DNA of 64,000 nucleotides from the NCBI GenBank assembly GCA_964411985.1, contig CAYPNF010000002.1, positions 124,001-188,000 of the forward strand, read 5' to 3'. The stretch comes from CAYPNF01 sp964411985. Lineage in GTDB: Bacteria; Verrucomicrobiota; Verrucomicrobiia; Limisphaerales; J093. Below, piece by piece: positions 50,413 through 58,981 of the stretch (the first letter of the stretch is position 1; each line of letters begins with the position of its first letter). The translations under genes were made by a program, and so were the position numbers. The notes beneath the pieces were generated by a model, which worked only from the letters and a program-made list of their open reading frames with translations, was not told the origin of the DNA and did not search any database.

Positions 50413-50508
50413 GCAAACACATTCTTCCGAGTTCGTCCCAGCTGACACACGTCTCTGCGGGAACATGTCGACTCCAACACCTCCAGCGGTGCATGATTTC
50501 CCTCCCAG

Positions 50509-52314
50509 ATGAAAGGCTCATCGAACCGGCCACAGGCAGGTCATCGCCGCAGAGCACTGAAAACCGTCGTCGCTCTCGGCTTGCTGTTCGCCGCAGCCTT
50601 TTACTCGCTGTTCGTTTACCCCTTCTGGGGTATTCCCTTCAACGCTCAGCGGCACGGGCGCGTCCCGATCACACCGCCATGGGCGCTGGAATGTTGGCTT
50701 TGGGAGGATGACGCCAACGATGCCAAAGCAGTCCAGGAGCTTTTGGATGGCTATCGGCAGCATGACATTCCAGTTCGGACGGTGCTGATCGATAGCCCTT
50801 GGAGCCTTCGGTACAACGATTTCGTGGTCGATGAGAAGCGCTACCCGGATCCGGCCCGCTTCTTCGGCTCCCTTCAAACCAACGGGTACAGAGTGGTGCT
50901 CTGGATGACTTGCATGGTCAACTCGCGGAACAAGGACACTGAGGTGCGAGATGCCTCCGATTTCTACGAGGCAGCCCGCAGTCGCGGCTACCTGGCTGGC
51001 AAGGGGCATGAAGTGCGCTGGTGGAAAGGAAAGGGGGCGTTCATCGACTATACGAATCCGGAGGCAGTAAAATGGTGGCACGGGTTGCAGCGGCAGGTGT
51101 TCGACTGGGGATTGGATGGATGGAAGTTGGATGGAACGGATACCGTTTTTTCCGGTCCGGGTTACTTTCCCTATCAGCGAACCTATGCGGGGTGGCTTTC
51201 GACGCGAAGCTACATGGATCTCTACAACCGTGAGGAGTACCGGCATGGGCTTAGCAGGAATCCCGAGTTTGTTGTTCTCACGCGGGCCATTGACAATCGT
51301 TACTTTCCTTTGAGTCACCCCGAAGGCTTCGCTCCTTTCGATGCCGCCCCGGTCACTTGGGTGGGCGACCGAACTCATGAATGGTCTTCCAAGCAATCGG
51401 GAGAGGATCCGGGAAAGGATGCGATAAGGAGTACGCAGTCCTGGCTGGACCGCGGGTTCGAGGGCGCTCTGCGCGATATCCTCGCCAGTTCCGCGAAGGG
51501 GTACTGTGTGGTGGGCGATGATGTGGCGGGATACCATGGCCCCGAGCCCATTCCACCCCGACTTTACATTCGCTGGGCTCAGTTTGCCGCACTGACTGGG
51601 CTGTTTCTCAACGGTGGGCATGGGGAGCGGCGAATCTGGCAGCGGTCGACGGAGGAGTTGGAGATCATCCGCAAATACGCCTGGCTGCACACCGAGTTGG
51701 TTCCTTACCTGTACACCCACGTTGTTCGTTGTCATCAGGGCGGAGCGCCACTGATGAGGCCCGTGCCTGGCAAGTATCATTATCTGCTGGGCGACGATCT
51801 CTTGGTGGCGCCGATTTACCGCGACGACCTCACCAACACCGTGCAACTGCCCTCCGGAAGTTGGCGGCATCTCTTTAGGGACGCCGAGTTGCTGGCCGGG
51901 CCCACTTCCCTGGCTCGAGAGTTCGCTCTGGACGATTACTCGGTGTACGTGCGGGAGGGTGCGATTCTGCCGTTGAATGTCTCCCGCTGCTACACCGGAT
52001 TCGGCGACGCTTCTTCCACAGGTTTTCTCACTTGGGCGATCTGGCCTCATGGAACCAACGAGTTCACCGTTCATCATCCCGACCAATCGGGCTCGACCAC
52101 CGTGCGCGTGGCACAAGGGACTGGGCTCACCGTGCAGGTTACCGGCGCGGATAGGCCTCAGATCCTCCGTGTTTTCCTACCCTCGAAGCCTGGGGAGGTC
52201 ACGTTGGATGGGAAGCCGCTGGTGGAAGGAAGCGGCTGGAGTTATTCTCCTGGCGAACAAAGGCTGTGGATACGAACCGAGGTCGGCCCGGCCGCAAGGT
52301 ACGAGGTTCGTTAA
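50509..52314 (+). CDS. Membrane-anchored or secreted GH31 glycoside hydrolase
   Basis: A 601-residue GH31 enzyme (alpha-glucosidase/alpha-xylosidase class). Residues ~18-38 are a signal or anchor helix. The catalytic barrel has P-W-S-L-R-Y-N-D-F, the nucleophile region W-G-L-D-G-W-K-L-D-G-T-D near 204-210, and the acid/base region V-G-D-D-V-A-G-Y near 336. The distal beta domain holds L-L-V-A-P-I-Y and the G-A-I-L-P-L motif. A short N-terminal domain makes it smaller than most GH31 enzymes (the N-terminal beta-sandwich is missing). Confidence 0.88.
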   Translation: MKGSSNRPQAGHRRRALKTVVALGLLFAAAFYSLFVYPFWGIPFNAQRHGRVPITPPWALECWLWEDDANDAKAVQELLDGYRQHDIPVRTVLIDSPWSLRYNDFVVDEKRYPDPARFFGSLQTNGYRVVLWMTCMVNSRNKDTEVRDASDFYEAARSRGYLAGKGHEVRWWKGKGAFIDYTNPEAVKWWHGLQRQVFDWGLDGWKLDGTDTVFSGPGYFPYQRTYAGWLSTRSYMDLYNREEYRHGLSRNPEFVVLTRAIDNRYFPLSHPEGFAPFDAAPVTWVGDRTHEWSSKQSGEDPGKDAIRSTQSWLDRGFEGALRDILASSAKGYCVVGDDVAGYHGPEPIPPRLYIRWAQFAALTGLFLNGGHGERRIWQRSTEELEIIRKYAWLHTELVPYLYTHVVRCHQGGAPLMRPVPGKYHYLLGDDLLVAPIYRDDLTNTVQLPSGSWRHLFRDAELLAGPTSLAREFALDDYSVYVREGAILPLNVSRCYTGFGDASSTGFLTWAIWPHGTNEFTVHHPDQSGSTTVRVAQGTGLTVQVTGADRPQILRVFLPSKPGEVTLDGKPLVEGSGWSYSPGEQRLWIRTEVGPAARYEVR

Positions 52315-52321
52315 GCGAGGG

Positions 52322-53713
52322 CTACACGAATTTGAGCCGGCGCGCGGCCAAGGCGATCATTCGGAGCAAGAGCCAGCCATGACGCCAACGCTGAATGTTG
52401 GTGCTTCCATAGGTGCGCGCACGATAGCGGATCGGCAGATCCACGATCTTGAGGTTCAGTTTGGAGGCGCCAAACAGAAGGTCGAAATCTCCGAAGGGAT
52501 CAAAGTCGCCGAAGTAAGCCCGGTTTTTGGCGATGGCCTCGTAGTCTCTGCGGGAAAGCACTTTGGTCCCGCACAGGGTGTCCTTCACCGGTTGCCCCAG
52601 GAGCCAGGTGAAGGTCAGGCTGAAGAGCTTGTTCGCCAGCATGTTCATCCACTGCATGGAGCGGTTCTCCATTGGATAGACCAACCGCACTCCATTGATC
52701 AGCTCGCCAATGTTGTCGCGCGCTGCCTCATAGAACTTGGGCAGTTCCTCCGGTGCCACGGTCAGGTCTGCATCAAGGATGAACAAGAGGTCCCCGGTGG
52801 CAGCCTCGAAGCCTGCGCGCACTGCGTCCCCCTTGCCCCGGCCAGGTTGCTTTAGCGACCGGATTCGTTTCTCTGGGTAGGCGGCCTGTACCCGTTCGAT
52901 TTGCGCCCAGGTATCGTCGGCCGAGTGTCCCTCGACGAAAATGAGTTCCGTCGATTGGCCGAGAATCGGCGTTCTCCGCACCACTTGCTCGATATTCCCA
53001 GCCTCGTTTCGCGCCGGGATGACGATAGAGCAGGTGAGTTCGGTCCGAGGTTGGGGACGGGGGCAGGGTCGCGCGACCTGGAATACCGCCAATGCCAGTG
53101 GCGGGACGAGAGGGGCGACCAGGCGGTTCCAAAGCACCTCCCACAGTGGGGTGGGCAAGGGCCAGAGAATCCGCTTCTCTTGCCGAACAAGTTCCCAGCC
53201 AGAGAGGCTCAGAAGGTTGACTAGATCCTGACTGGAGAGCCAGTTCTGCGGGAGGGTTGGGGCTTTGAGTCCCATCCGCTCCGCCACCGCCAGAATCGGG
53301 CGCCAGAGGAAATTATAGGAATTGAGCACCAGACGCGTTCTCGGATGCGCTGCTTCAAGCGCATTCTTCAGGACGGTTTGCACATCCTCCAGATCGTTCA
53401 CAAGGTCCGAGATCAGGATGTAGTCGAACTGTTCCGTTGACTGGAATTTAGCTGCGTCGGCTTCCAGGAACTCCAACCCGGGGTGTCTCTTCCTGGCCAT
53501 CTCAACGGCCGTTGGGCTGAAGTCGACTCCCACCCCCCGCGAAGGTTGCACGGATGAGAGCAGGTCGCCAAGACCGCAGCCCAACTCGAGCACAGTGGCG
53601 CCAGGGGGGACGACGAAGCAGTAGTAGGAACGGAGAAGGTGGTGGTACCACCTCTTACCCTCCTCGGAGCGGTGGACGGCGCGCTGATCGTGAAACAGGA
53701 CTCTTTCGTTCAT
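52322..53713 (-). CDS. Fusion of class I SAM methyltransferase and GT2 glycosyltransferase
   Basis: A 463-residue two-domain protein. Residues 1-190 are a SAM methyltransferase (V-L-E-L-G-C-G-L-G-D-L at 41-51, G-V-G-V-D-F-S at 60-66). Residues ~226-463 are a GT2 transferase of the dolichol-phosphate-mannose-synthase type (C-S-I-V-I-P-A-R-N-E at 228-237, F-V-E-G-H-S-A-D-D-T, D-A-D at 314-316, G-T-K-V-L-S-R-R-D-Y). It may glycosylate and methylate a lipid-linked sugar or surface glycan. It converges with GH31 (7 bases apart). Confidence 0.87.
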   Translation of the reverse strand: MNERVLFHDQRAVHRSEEGKRWYHHLLRSYYCFVVPPGATVLELGCGLGDLLSSVQPSRGVGVDFSPTAVEMARKRHPGLEFLEADAAKFQSTEQFDYILISDLVNDLEDVQTVLKNALEAAHPRTRLVLNSYNFLWRPILAVAERMGLKAPTLPQNWLSSQDLVNLLSLSGWELVRQEKRILWPLPTPLWEVLWNRLVAPLVPPLALAVFQVARPCPRPQPRTELTCSIVIPARNEAGNIEQVVRRTPILGQSTELIFVEGHSADDTWAQIERVQAAYPEKRIRSLKQPGRGKGDAVRAGFEAATGDLLFILDADLTVAPEELPKFYEAARDNIGELINGVRLVYPMENRSMQWMNMLANKLFSLTFTWLLGQPVKDTLCGTKVLSRRDYEAIAKNRAYFGDFDPFGDFDLLFGASKLNLKIVDLPIRYRARTYGSTNIQRWRHGWLLLRMIALAARRLKFV

Positions 53714-53870
53714 CCTCGTGGTGCTTGTTCAGCGGCAGGAAACCATAGAGCCCAGTGAAAGACAAGTTTGGGGCTCTTTCGTCCAACGGGCGCCACTCCC
53801 TCGTAACCTCGTGGATGATAGGGAACGTTCTTGCTACCTTCCTCTGAACATCGCCACTTGCGGACGGTTC

Positions 53871-54866
53871 TCAACGTCCGATTTGGACATTGGTGACCAC
53901 TCCCTGGTGAGCAGGTTTGCCAGTCGGAGGGGCGGGAGGCATGGGTATCCCACCAGGGAGCCCTGGTGGCGAGGGAGGAAGCTGCGAAGTCAACAACCTC
54001 CACACCCGCCGTTCCTCGGTGGTCATTGCTTCCCACCTCACCGCGTTGTCCAGAAACACCTTACGCTCCTCGTTACCCATCTTCATGAAACGTTCATAAG
54101 CTTCCACGCACTTGGTCCGTTCCTCGATTGGCAGATCTGCGAAGCGAGACAGGTTCTTCTCGAGGCGAGCCCGGTCAGTGGTGGGAAGGGTGCGCAGGGC
54201 CCTTTGGCGATGCTCGGGTTTCAACTCAAAGAACTGCTCGAAATGTTTCAGAATCCGCTCCTGCTTGGCAGGTGGGTAACTCTGCCACCGCATCAAGTCG
54301 GCTTCCTGGGCGGGATTGGAGCTAAGCACGGAATTGGTCTTGGAGGAGAATTCAGTACGGCTCGAAGGAAAGAAAGGAAGGCGACGCAAGCTGGCCTCGT
54401 TCTGCAGCAGCTCCTTTTGTTGGTCTTCAGGCACCAGATCCCATTCCTTGAGCTTCTCTGCCACGACCGCACGGTCTTCGGCAGGAATCTCCTCCATCCT
54501 TCCAACTCGCTGTTCTGGAGTCAATTGCATGAGTGGTAAGACATAGAACCGCAGCTGCAGCAGTCTCAGTCTCAACTCTCGTTCGGTCGGTGTCATGGAT
54601 TCCAGCTCGGTCACTTTCTCCTGGATCACCTTGCGCGCCGTCTCGGACTTCTGGGACAGCCAGTTCGCGCGTTGTTCCGGATTCATCGAGAGCAACTGCC
54701 GGAGGGTTTCAATGGGATTCTTGGACTTAGGTGGACTCGGCAGAGCAGGGGGCACCAGGGAGCCCGGGGGCTCTGGGGGAGTCAGAGGAGTCTGCGCTAG
54801 GAGCGCCCACGGCACCATTGCGGATGCCGCGTACACCAGGATCAGAACTTGGAAAAGCCTCTCCAT
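53871..54866 (-). CDS. DUF3106-type exported protein
   Basis: A 331-residue protein. ATG 54866 gives a signal peptide (V-L-I-L-V-Y-A-A-S-A-M-V-P-W-A-L-L-A). A Pro-rich linker leads to helical repeats: M-N-P-E-Q-R-A-N-W-L-S, M-T-P-T-E-R-E-L-R-L-R-L-L-Q-L, L-T-P-E-Q-R-V-G-R, and M-T-T-E-E-R-R-V-W-R-L-L. This repeated P-x-x-R pattern is typical of DUF3106, a family often linked to ECF sigma factors. It ends with a Pro/Gly-rich tail. Third gene of the sigma/anti-sigma operon. Confidence 0.72.
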   Translation of the reverse strand: MERLFQVLILVYAASAMVPWALLAQTPLTPPEPPGSLVPPALPSPPKSKNPIETLRQLLSMNPEQRANWLSQKSETARKVIQEKVTELESMTPTERELRLRLLQLRFYVLPLMQLTPEQRVGRMEEIPAEDRAVVAEKLKEWDLVPEDQQKELLQNEASLRRLPFFPSSRTEFSSKTNSVLSSNPAQEADLMRWQSYPPAKQERILKHFEQFFELKPEHRQRALRTLPTTDRARLEKNLSRFADLPIEERTKCVEAYERFMKMGNEERKVFLDNAVRWEAMTTEERRVWRLLTSQLPPSPPGLPGGIPMPPAPPTGKPAHQGVVTNVQIGR

Positions 54867-54973
54867 CTCCGACCAGACTAACCGCAAGCTTCGGAGAACG
54901 CCCCACGGCGTCCGGGTTCGCCGAATGGGTCTATAGGATAAGCATGGGCTTCGCATCGCTTCCCCTGACAAGC

Positions 54974-55495
54974 CTACTGCAAGGCCGCAAACAACTCCCT
55001 ATCCGAGTAAGTCTTGGAATCATCGCGCGCGAGAGAGTTCGCAAGCTCCAGGGTGCGGATCGACTCGAAATCTTTCCAGAGCGAGGCAGTGGACCAGACT
55101 TCCGTTGGCAGAGACGCGAGGTTTTGGGCCATTTCATTCGCGGTTCGCACTCTATACTGCCATTGCGCCACGAGGCAGCCCAGAACCACCGCACTCGCAA
55201 AGCCAACCTGCCAACTGCGACTGAGCCGTCGTAAGCGCAGGAGGACGCCCGGCGAAGAAAATCGTCGCTGATTCTGTTCCCTTTGGACCGTCTGGAGCAC
55301 CCGCGAAGTAAAGTTGCTGGAAACTGTGGGTGCAGGGACGTTCCGAATGGCTCGGGAGAGGTTCAGGTCGATGGACCACTGCTCCTCGAGGCCTGGCCTC
55401 TCATGGAAGAGTCGTGACAACACCTGATGCTCCGCGGGAGTCAACTCGCGCTGCATCGCAGTCGCCATCAACTGCTCATAGGCTTCAGTGTTCAT
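54974..55495 (-). CDS. Membrane anti-sigma-factor-like protein
   Basis: A ~173-residue protein with an N-terminal cytoplasmic helical region (E-A-Y-E-Q-L-M-A-T-A-M-Q-R-E-L-T-P-A-E-H) resembling the sigma-binding part of anti-sigma factors, one membrane helix at ~100-117 (V-G-F-A-S-A-V-V-L-G-C-L-V-A), and a short outer tail. No Cys/His zinc motif. ATG 55495 is used; GTG 55510 is an alternative five codons longer. Probably holds the ECF sigma factor encoded just upstream in the same direction. Confidence 0.68.
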   Translation of the reverse strand: MNTEAYEQLMATAMQRELTPAEHQVLSRLFHERPGLEEQWSIDLNLSRAIRNVPAPTVSSNFTSRVLQTVQREQNQRRFSSPGVLLRLRRLSRSWQVGFASAVVLGCLVAQWQYRVRTANEMAQNLASLPTEVWSTASLWKDFESIRTLELANSLARDDSKTYSDRELFAALQ

Positions 55496-55628
55496 CTGAG
55501 GTGTTGCCACTTAGGTTTCTTTCTCGCCACAGTTGGGTGAAACCGCTGTCTCCTGAATACAACCCCAAGGATCTTCATTAGTTGCGCCCGACCTTTGTTA
55601 CCACGCCGCGTGTCGTCTCGACACTCCG

Positions 55629-56249
55629 CTAGCTGGCGTCTGGATCGGATGATTCCCAAAGTCCTGTTCTTAGGAAGGGTTTTAGGCGCTGCTTTAAGGT
55701 CTCTCTGGCTCTGAAAATCAACGACTTAGTCGCGGAGAGGGAACATCCGAGAATCTTCGCAATGTCCTCATACGCCAGATCCTCCTGTTGGCATAGGAGG
55801 ATCGCACTCTTTTGCGCTTCAGGTAGGTTGGCGATGGCTTCCTCCAGTTTTCGGTTCAGCTCCATGGTGAGCGCTTGCCGATCTGGCTCTGCATGAGGAT
55901 CTCCCTTGATTTCGTGGGATGTCTCACGTTCCGCCGACGGGTCTAAGGACTCCAACGTTTCGGTGGGGTGCCGCGAGCGTCGACGGATCTCGTTGAGTGC
56001 CAGGTTTCTGGCGATGGTGAAAAGCCAGGTAGTGAACTTGGCGGAGGGGCGATATCGATCCGCGGATCGATAGACCTGCAAGAAGACACTCTGGGCGATA
56101 TCCTCAGCTTCCGTCGCATCCAAAAGGCTGCGATACACGAAGCTGATCACGGGTTGCTTGTACCGGTCGACCAGAACTTCAAGCGCTTGCAGATCGCCCT
56201 TTTGAAGGCGTTGCATCAACTCGCTGTCTGCTGTGGGTGGCCCGTCCAC
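55629..56249 (-). CDS. ECF-type RNA polymerase sigma factor
   Basis: A 206-residue sigma-70 family protein. Region 2 is visible (A-E-D-I-A-Q-S-V-F-L-Q-V-Y, F-T-T-W-L-F-T-I-A-R-N-L-A-L-N-E-I-R-R), and region 4 (L-P-E-A-Q-K-S-A-I-L-L, L-A-Y-E-D-I-A-K-I-L-G-C-S-L-S-A-T-K-S-L-I-F-R-A). Start is GTG 56249. The linker is rich in Glu/Asp/His. Followed by the anti-sigma-like and DUF3106 genes, it forms a probable envelope-stress module. Confidence 0.92.
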   Translation of the reverse strand: MDGPPTADSELMQRLQKGDLQALEVLVDRYKQPVISFVYRSLLDATEAEDIAQSVFLQVYRSADRYRPSAKFTTWLFTIARNLALNEIRRRSRHPTETLESLDPSAERETSHEIKGDPHAEPDRQALTMELNRKLEEAIANLPEAQKSAILLCQQEDLAYEDIAKILGCSLSATKSLIFRARETLKQRLKPFLRTGLWESSDPDAS

Positions 56250-56442
56250 GAAGGACGAGTGTAACTCGACCTAAGGAACCCGACAAGAGAAGACCGAGTT
56301 GGCCGACGGGGGCTGGCTTGGCGGGGTTCCCCCGGCGACCTTTGAAGAACATGGCCCGCCGCATCGTCTACGGAATGTGAAACTAATGAGTTGATTCTTG
56401 CCGTTCAGTCCTCATTATTGAACCACAGCCATAGCAAATAAT

Positions 56443-57756
56443 ATGCAAAACGATAACAATACTTCACCGGCGGTTTCGCGCCGCCATTTCCTCAAGAATT
56501 CCTCTATTGCCGCGGCTGCTGCGGCAGTGAGTTTCCCTTCCGTCCTCGCACAGGCGAAGAAACCCATGAACGCGGTCATTCTGGGAATCGGTGGCCGCGG
56601 CGGCGGTGCCGGAAGCAACTTCCTGGAAGCTGCCAAGATCGTTGGCGTGGACGCCAAGATCGTTGCGGTCGCCGACTTGTTCCCCGAACAGTCCAAGCGT
56701 GGCAAAGAGAGTTTTGGAGTTCCCGAAGACAAGTGTTTCAGCGGGTTTGACGCCTATGTCAAGGCGTTGGAACAACCCGGTGTCAATTACGCCATCCTGG
56801 CCGCTCCTCCCGGATTCCGTCCCCCCCACTTCAAGGCCTGCATCGAGTCGGGGAAGAACGTGTTCATGGAGAAACCCGTATGCGTTGACGGTCCCGGCTC
56901 CGCCATTATGTACAAAGCCGGGGACGAGGCCAAGAAGAAGAATCTGAAGGTGGCCGCAGGCACTCAGCGCCGTCACCAAGCTAGTTACATCGAAACGATC
57001 AAGCGGCTTCAGGGCGGTGCCATTGGTGACATCGTCACCCTGCGGGCGTATTGGGTCAACGGCGGCCCGATCTGGCATCGCGGAGTCAATGGTTCCACCG
57101 ACATCGAGAAGCAGATCCGCAATTGGTACCACTACCTCTGGCTGTCCGGTGACCACATTTGCGAGCAGCACGTTCACAACATCGACGTTTGCAACTGGAT
57201 CATGAACGACCATCCCGTGCGCGTTTGGGGTATGGGCGCTCGCCAGCAACTCGGCAATGCCGCCGGTGAAATTTGGGATAATTTCGCCGCTGAATTCGAA
57301 TACGCGAATGGCGTTCGGATGTACAGCTACTGCGGCCAGATCAAGCGAGCCTGGGCCTCTGTCAGCGAAGCAGTTCATGGCACCAAGGGGAAAGCCGACC
57401 CCGGCGGCACCATCCAACCAAAGGACGGGCAGGCTTGGAGGTTCCGCGAAAAGCAGGTTGATCCCTATACTCAGGAGCATGTCGATCTGATCAACGCGAT
57501 CTTGAACGACACGCCGCTGAACGAGACGGAGAATGTGACGAACAGCACTTTGACCGCCATCATGGGCCGGGAAGCCGCATTCTCGGGCAAACAAGTGGAA
57601 TGGGACGAGATCAAGAATTCCACCTTCCGTTACGGACCGGATCTGATGTACACGGACGCGTCCAAATTGACCTTTGGTCAGTTCCGCACCTTGGTGCCGC
57701 CGATGCCGAGTTTGTTCGATATCTTCAAGAATCCGCCGATGTTCAAGACGGTCTAA
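56443..57756 (+). CDS. Tat-exported Gfo/Idh/MocA family oxidoreductase
   Basis: A 437-residue protein with a twin-arginine leader (S-R-R-H-F-L-K-N followed by an Ala-rich stretch ending S-V-L-A-Q-A) and the Rossmann motif A-V-I-L-G-I-G-G-R-G. The E-K-P-V motif follows in the nucleotide domain, then a C-terminal domain with W-Y-H-Y-L-W-L-S-G-D-H-I-C-E-Q-H-V-H-N and D-V-C-N-W. This group is widespread in Planctomycetes/Verrucomicrobia. It is a different subgroup from the one at 8120. No Shine-Dalgarno. A strong terminator follows. Confidence 0.9.
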   Translation: MQNDNNTSPAVSRRHFLKNSSIAAAAAAVSFPSVLAQAKKPMNAVILGIGGRGGGAGSNFLEAAKIVGVDAKIVAVADLFPEQSKRGKESFGVPEDKCFSGFDAYVKALEQPGVNYAILAAPPGFRPPHFKACIESGKNVFMEKPVCVDGPGSAIMYKAGDEAKKKNLKVAAGTQRRHQASYIETIKRLQGGAIGDIVTLRAYWVNGGPIWHRGVNGSTDIEKQIRNWYHYLWLSGDHICEQHVHNIDVCNWIMNDHPVRVWGMGARQQLGNAAGEIWDNFAAEFEYANGVRMYSYCGQIKRAWASVSEAVHGTKGKADPGGTIQPKDGQAWRFREKQVDPYTQEHVDLINAILNDTPLNETENVTNSTLTAIMGREAAFSGKQVEWDEIKNSTFRYGPDLMYTDASKLTFGQFRTLVPPMPSLFDIFKNPPMFKTV

Positions 57757-57773
57757 GCGGTCTATTTCATCCT

Positions 57774-57807
57774 AAGCGCGAACCAAACGGTTCGCGCTTT
57801 TTTGTTT
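57774..57807 (+). terminator. Rho-independent terminator
   Basis: A perfect 11-bp stem AAGCGCGAACC / GGTTCGCGCTT with loop AAAC, then TTTTGTTT. It ends the oxidoreductase transcript. Confidence 0.92.
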
Positions 57808-58004
57808 ATCCGAGAGTCGTTTTTGGAGGATCCTTTTGGGAGAATGAATGGCCGAACATCGGGCTCGACGCGCTTTTTTGAAAGTAAATGCTTGATTTCC
57901 AACAGCGATCTGCGAATAATCACTAATACCGCTGAAAGTATAAACTTGTTTCATGCGATCCTATCTGAAAACCTTTTTAAATGTTCGAAGGGAGGTGAAT
58001 TGTT

Positions 58005-58073
58005 GTGGCAACAAAGAAAGCTCCGGCCAAGAAGCCCGCGAAGAAAGCGGCAAAGTCCAAGGCTAAGAAGTAA
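58005..58073 (+). CDS. 22-residue Lys/Ala-rich basic peptide
   Basis: GTG at 58005, 22 codons, TAA at 58071. The ribosome-binding site GGAGGTGA is perfect and 7 bases away. The product is nearly half lysine with repeated P-A-K-K and A-K-K units (starts M-A-T-K-K-A-P-A-K-K), like the C-terminal tails of histone H1-like bacterial proteins. It is probably a small nucleic-acid-binding peptide, or a shortened member of the H1-like family. No longer version exists in this frame. Confidence 0.65.
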   Translation: MATKKAPAKKPAKKAAKSKAKK

Positions 58074-58258
58074 CTAACCAACCTATTAGAACCGACCAGG
58101 GGGCCTATCCTGGAGTTTTGAGCATGTCTGATTCAGTCCCAACCACGAAGTGGTTTCTGGCGGTGGACTAGCAGACGAGTTCGCTGGAAACAACGAACGC
58201 TTAACACCAAATAGGATTGCCTACCTGGTCGATTTCTTTTCATATCTCCTCCGGTGTT

Positions 58259-58981
58259 ATGGCCACGCTCGTATTCGACATTGAAACGTCAGCGCTTTCC
58301 AAGGAAGCCTTTGATGAAGCTCAGTGGGAGTATTTGTTTCGGGAAACGACCCGAATCCCAGATGGAACCCTGCGCGAGGCCCGTCGTACTGAGATCGATC
58401 AACAGCGCAGTCTCTGGCCCTTTACCGCTCAGGTCGTTTGCATCGCCATGCTCAACGCCGAGACAGCCCGTGGGCAGGTGTTGTTCCTGGCTTCGGATTA
58501 CGAGGAAGGACTCGAGAGTTCTGTCAATCAGGTGGAGTTTGTCGCCTGCGTGGACGAGACCGAACTCCTGACCGCATTTTGGGACGTGGCGAAACACTAC
58601 GATCATATCGTCACCTTCAACGGTCGCGGCTTTGATGTTCCCTTTCTTTATCTGCGATCCGCCATTCTGAACGTGAAAATTACGCGGAAAGAGTGGCTCG
58701 GTTATCGTTTTGCCACGGAGCCGCACTGCGATCTGGCGGAACAGCTGACTTTCTACGGTGTAAGCGGTCGGGAAGGGGCAGCGCGCCGGTTTAACCTCGA
58801 TTTCTACTGCAAATCCTTCGGAATCGACTCACCCAAAAGTCACGGTGTCACAGGACTGGATGTTCACACCTTGATCGAGGCCGGGAAAGGCCGCGAAGTG
58901 GCCGAGTACTGCCTCCGCGATGTCAAGGCGACGGTGGACCTTTACCGGCTTTGGCGCGATCGACTTGCCGGAGTGAAGTGA
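58259..58981 (+). CDS. Predicted 3'-5' exonuclease (DnaQ-like fold)
   Basis: A 240-residue RNase H-like exonuclease. ExoI motif D-I-E-T begins at residue 6 (V-F-D-I-E-T-S), ExoII is F-N-G-R-G-F-D-V-P-F, ExoIII Y-C-L-R-D-V-K-A-T. It belongs to the YprB/polymerase-like predicted 3'-5' exonuclease group. ATG 58259 is used; upstream frame adds signal-like residues but no conserved ones. It overlaps the HEAT gene by GTGA, so translation is coupled. Confidence 0.85.
   Translation: MATLVFDIETSALSKEAFDEAQWEYLFRETTRIPDGTLREARRTEIDQQRSLWPFTAQVVCIAMLNAETARGQVLFLASDYEEGLESSVNQVEFVACVDETELLTAFWDVAKHYDHIVTFNGRGFDVPFLYLRSAILNVKITRKEWLGYRFATEPHCDLAEQLTFYGVSGREGAARRFNLDFYCKSFGIDSPKSHGVTGLDVHTLIEAGKGREVAEYCLRDVKATVDLYRLWRDRLAGVK

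Noticed and set aside
50518..52116. 532-codon minus-strand frame opposite GH31
   Set aside because: Antisense to a clear GH31 enzyme with catalytic motifs.
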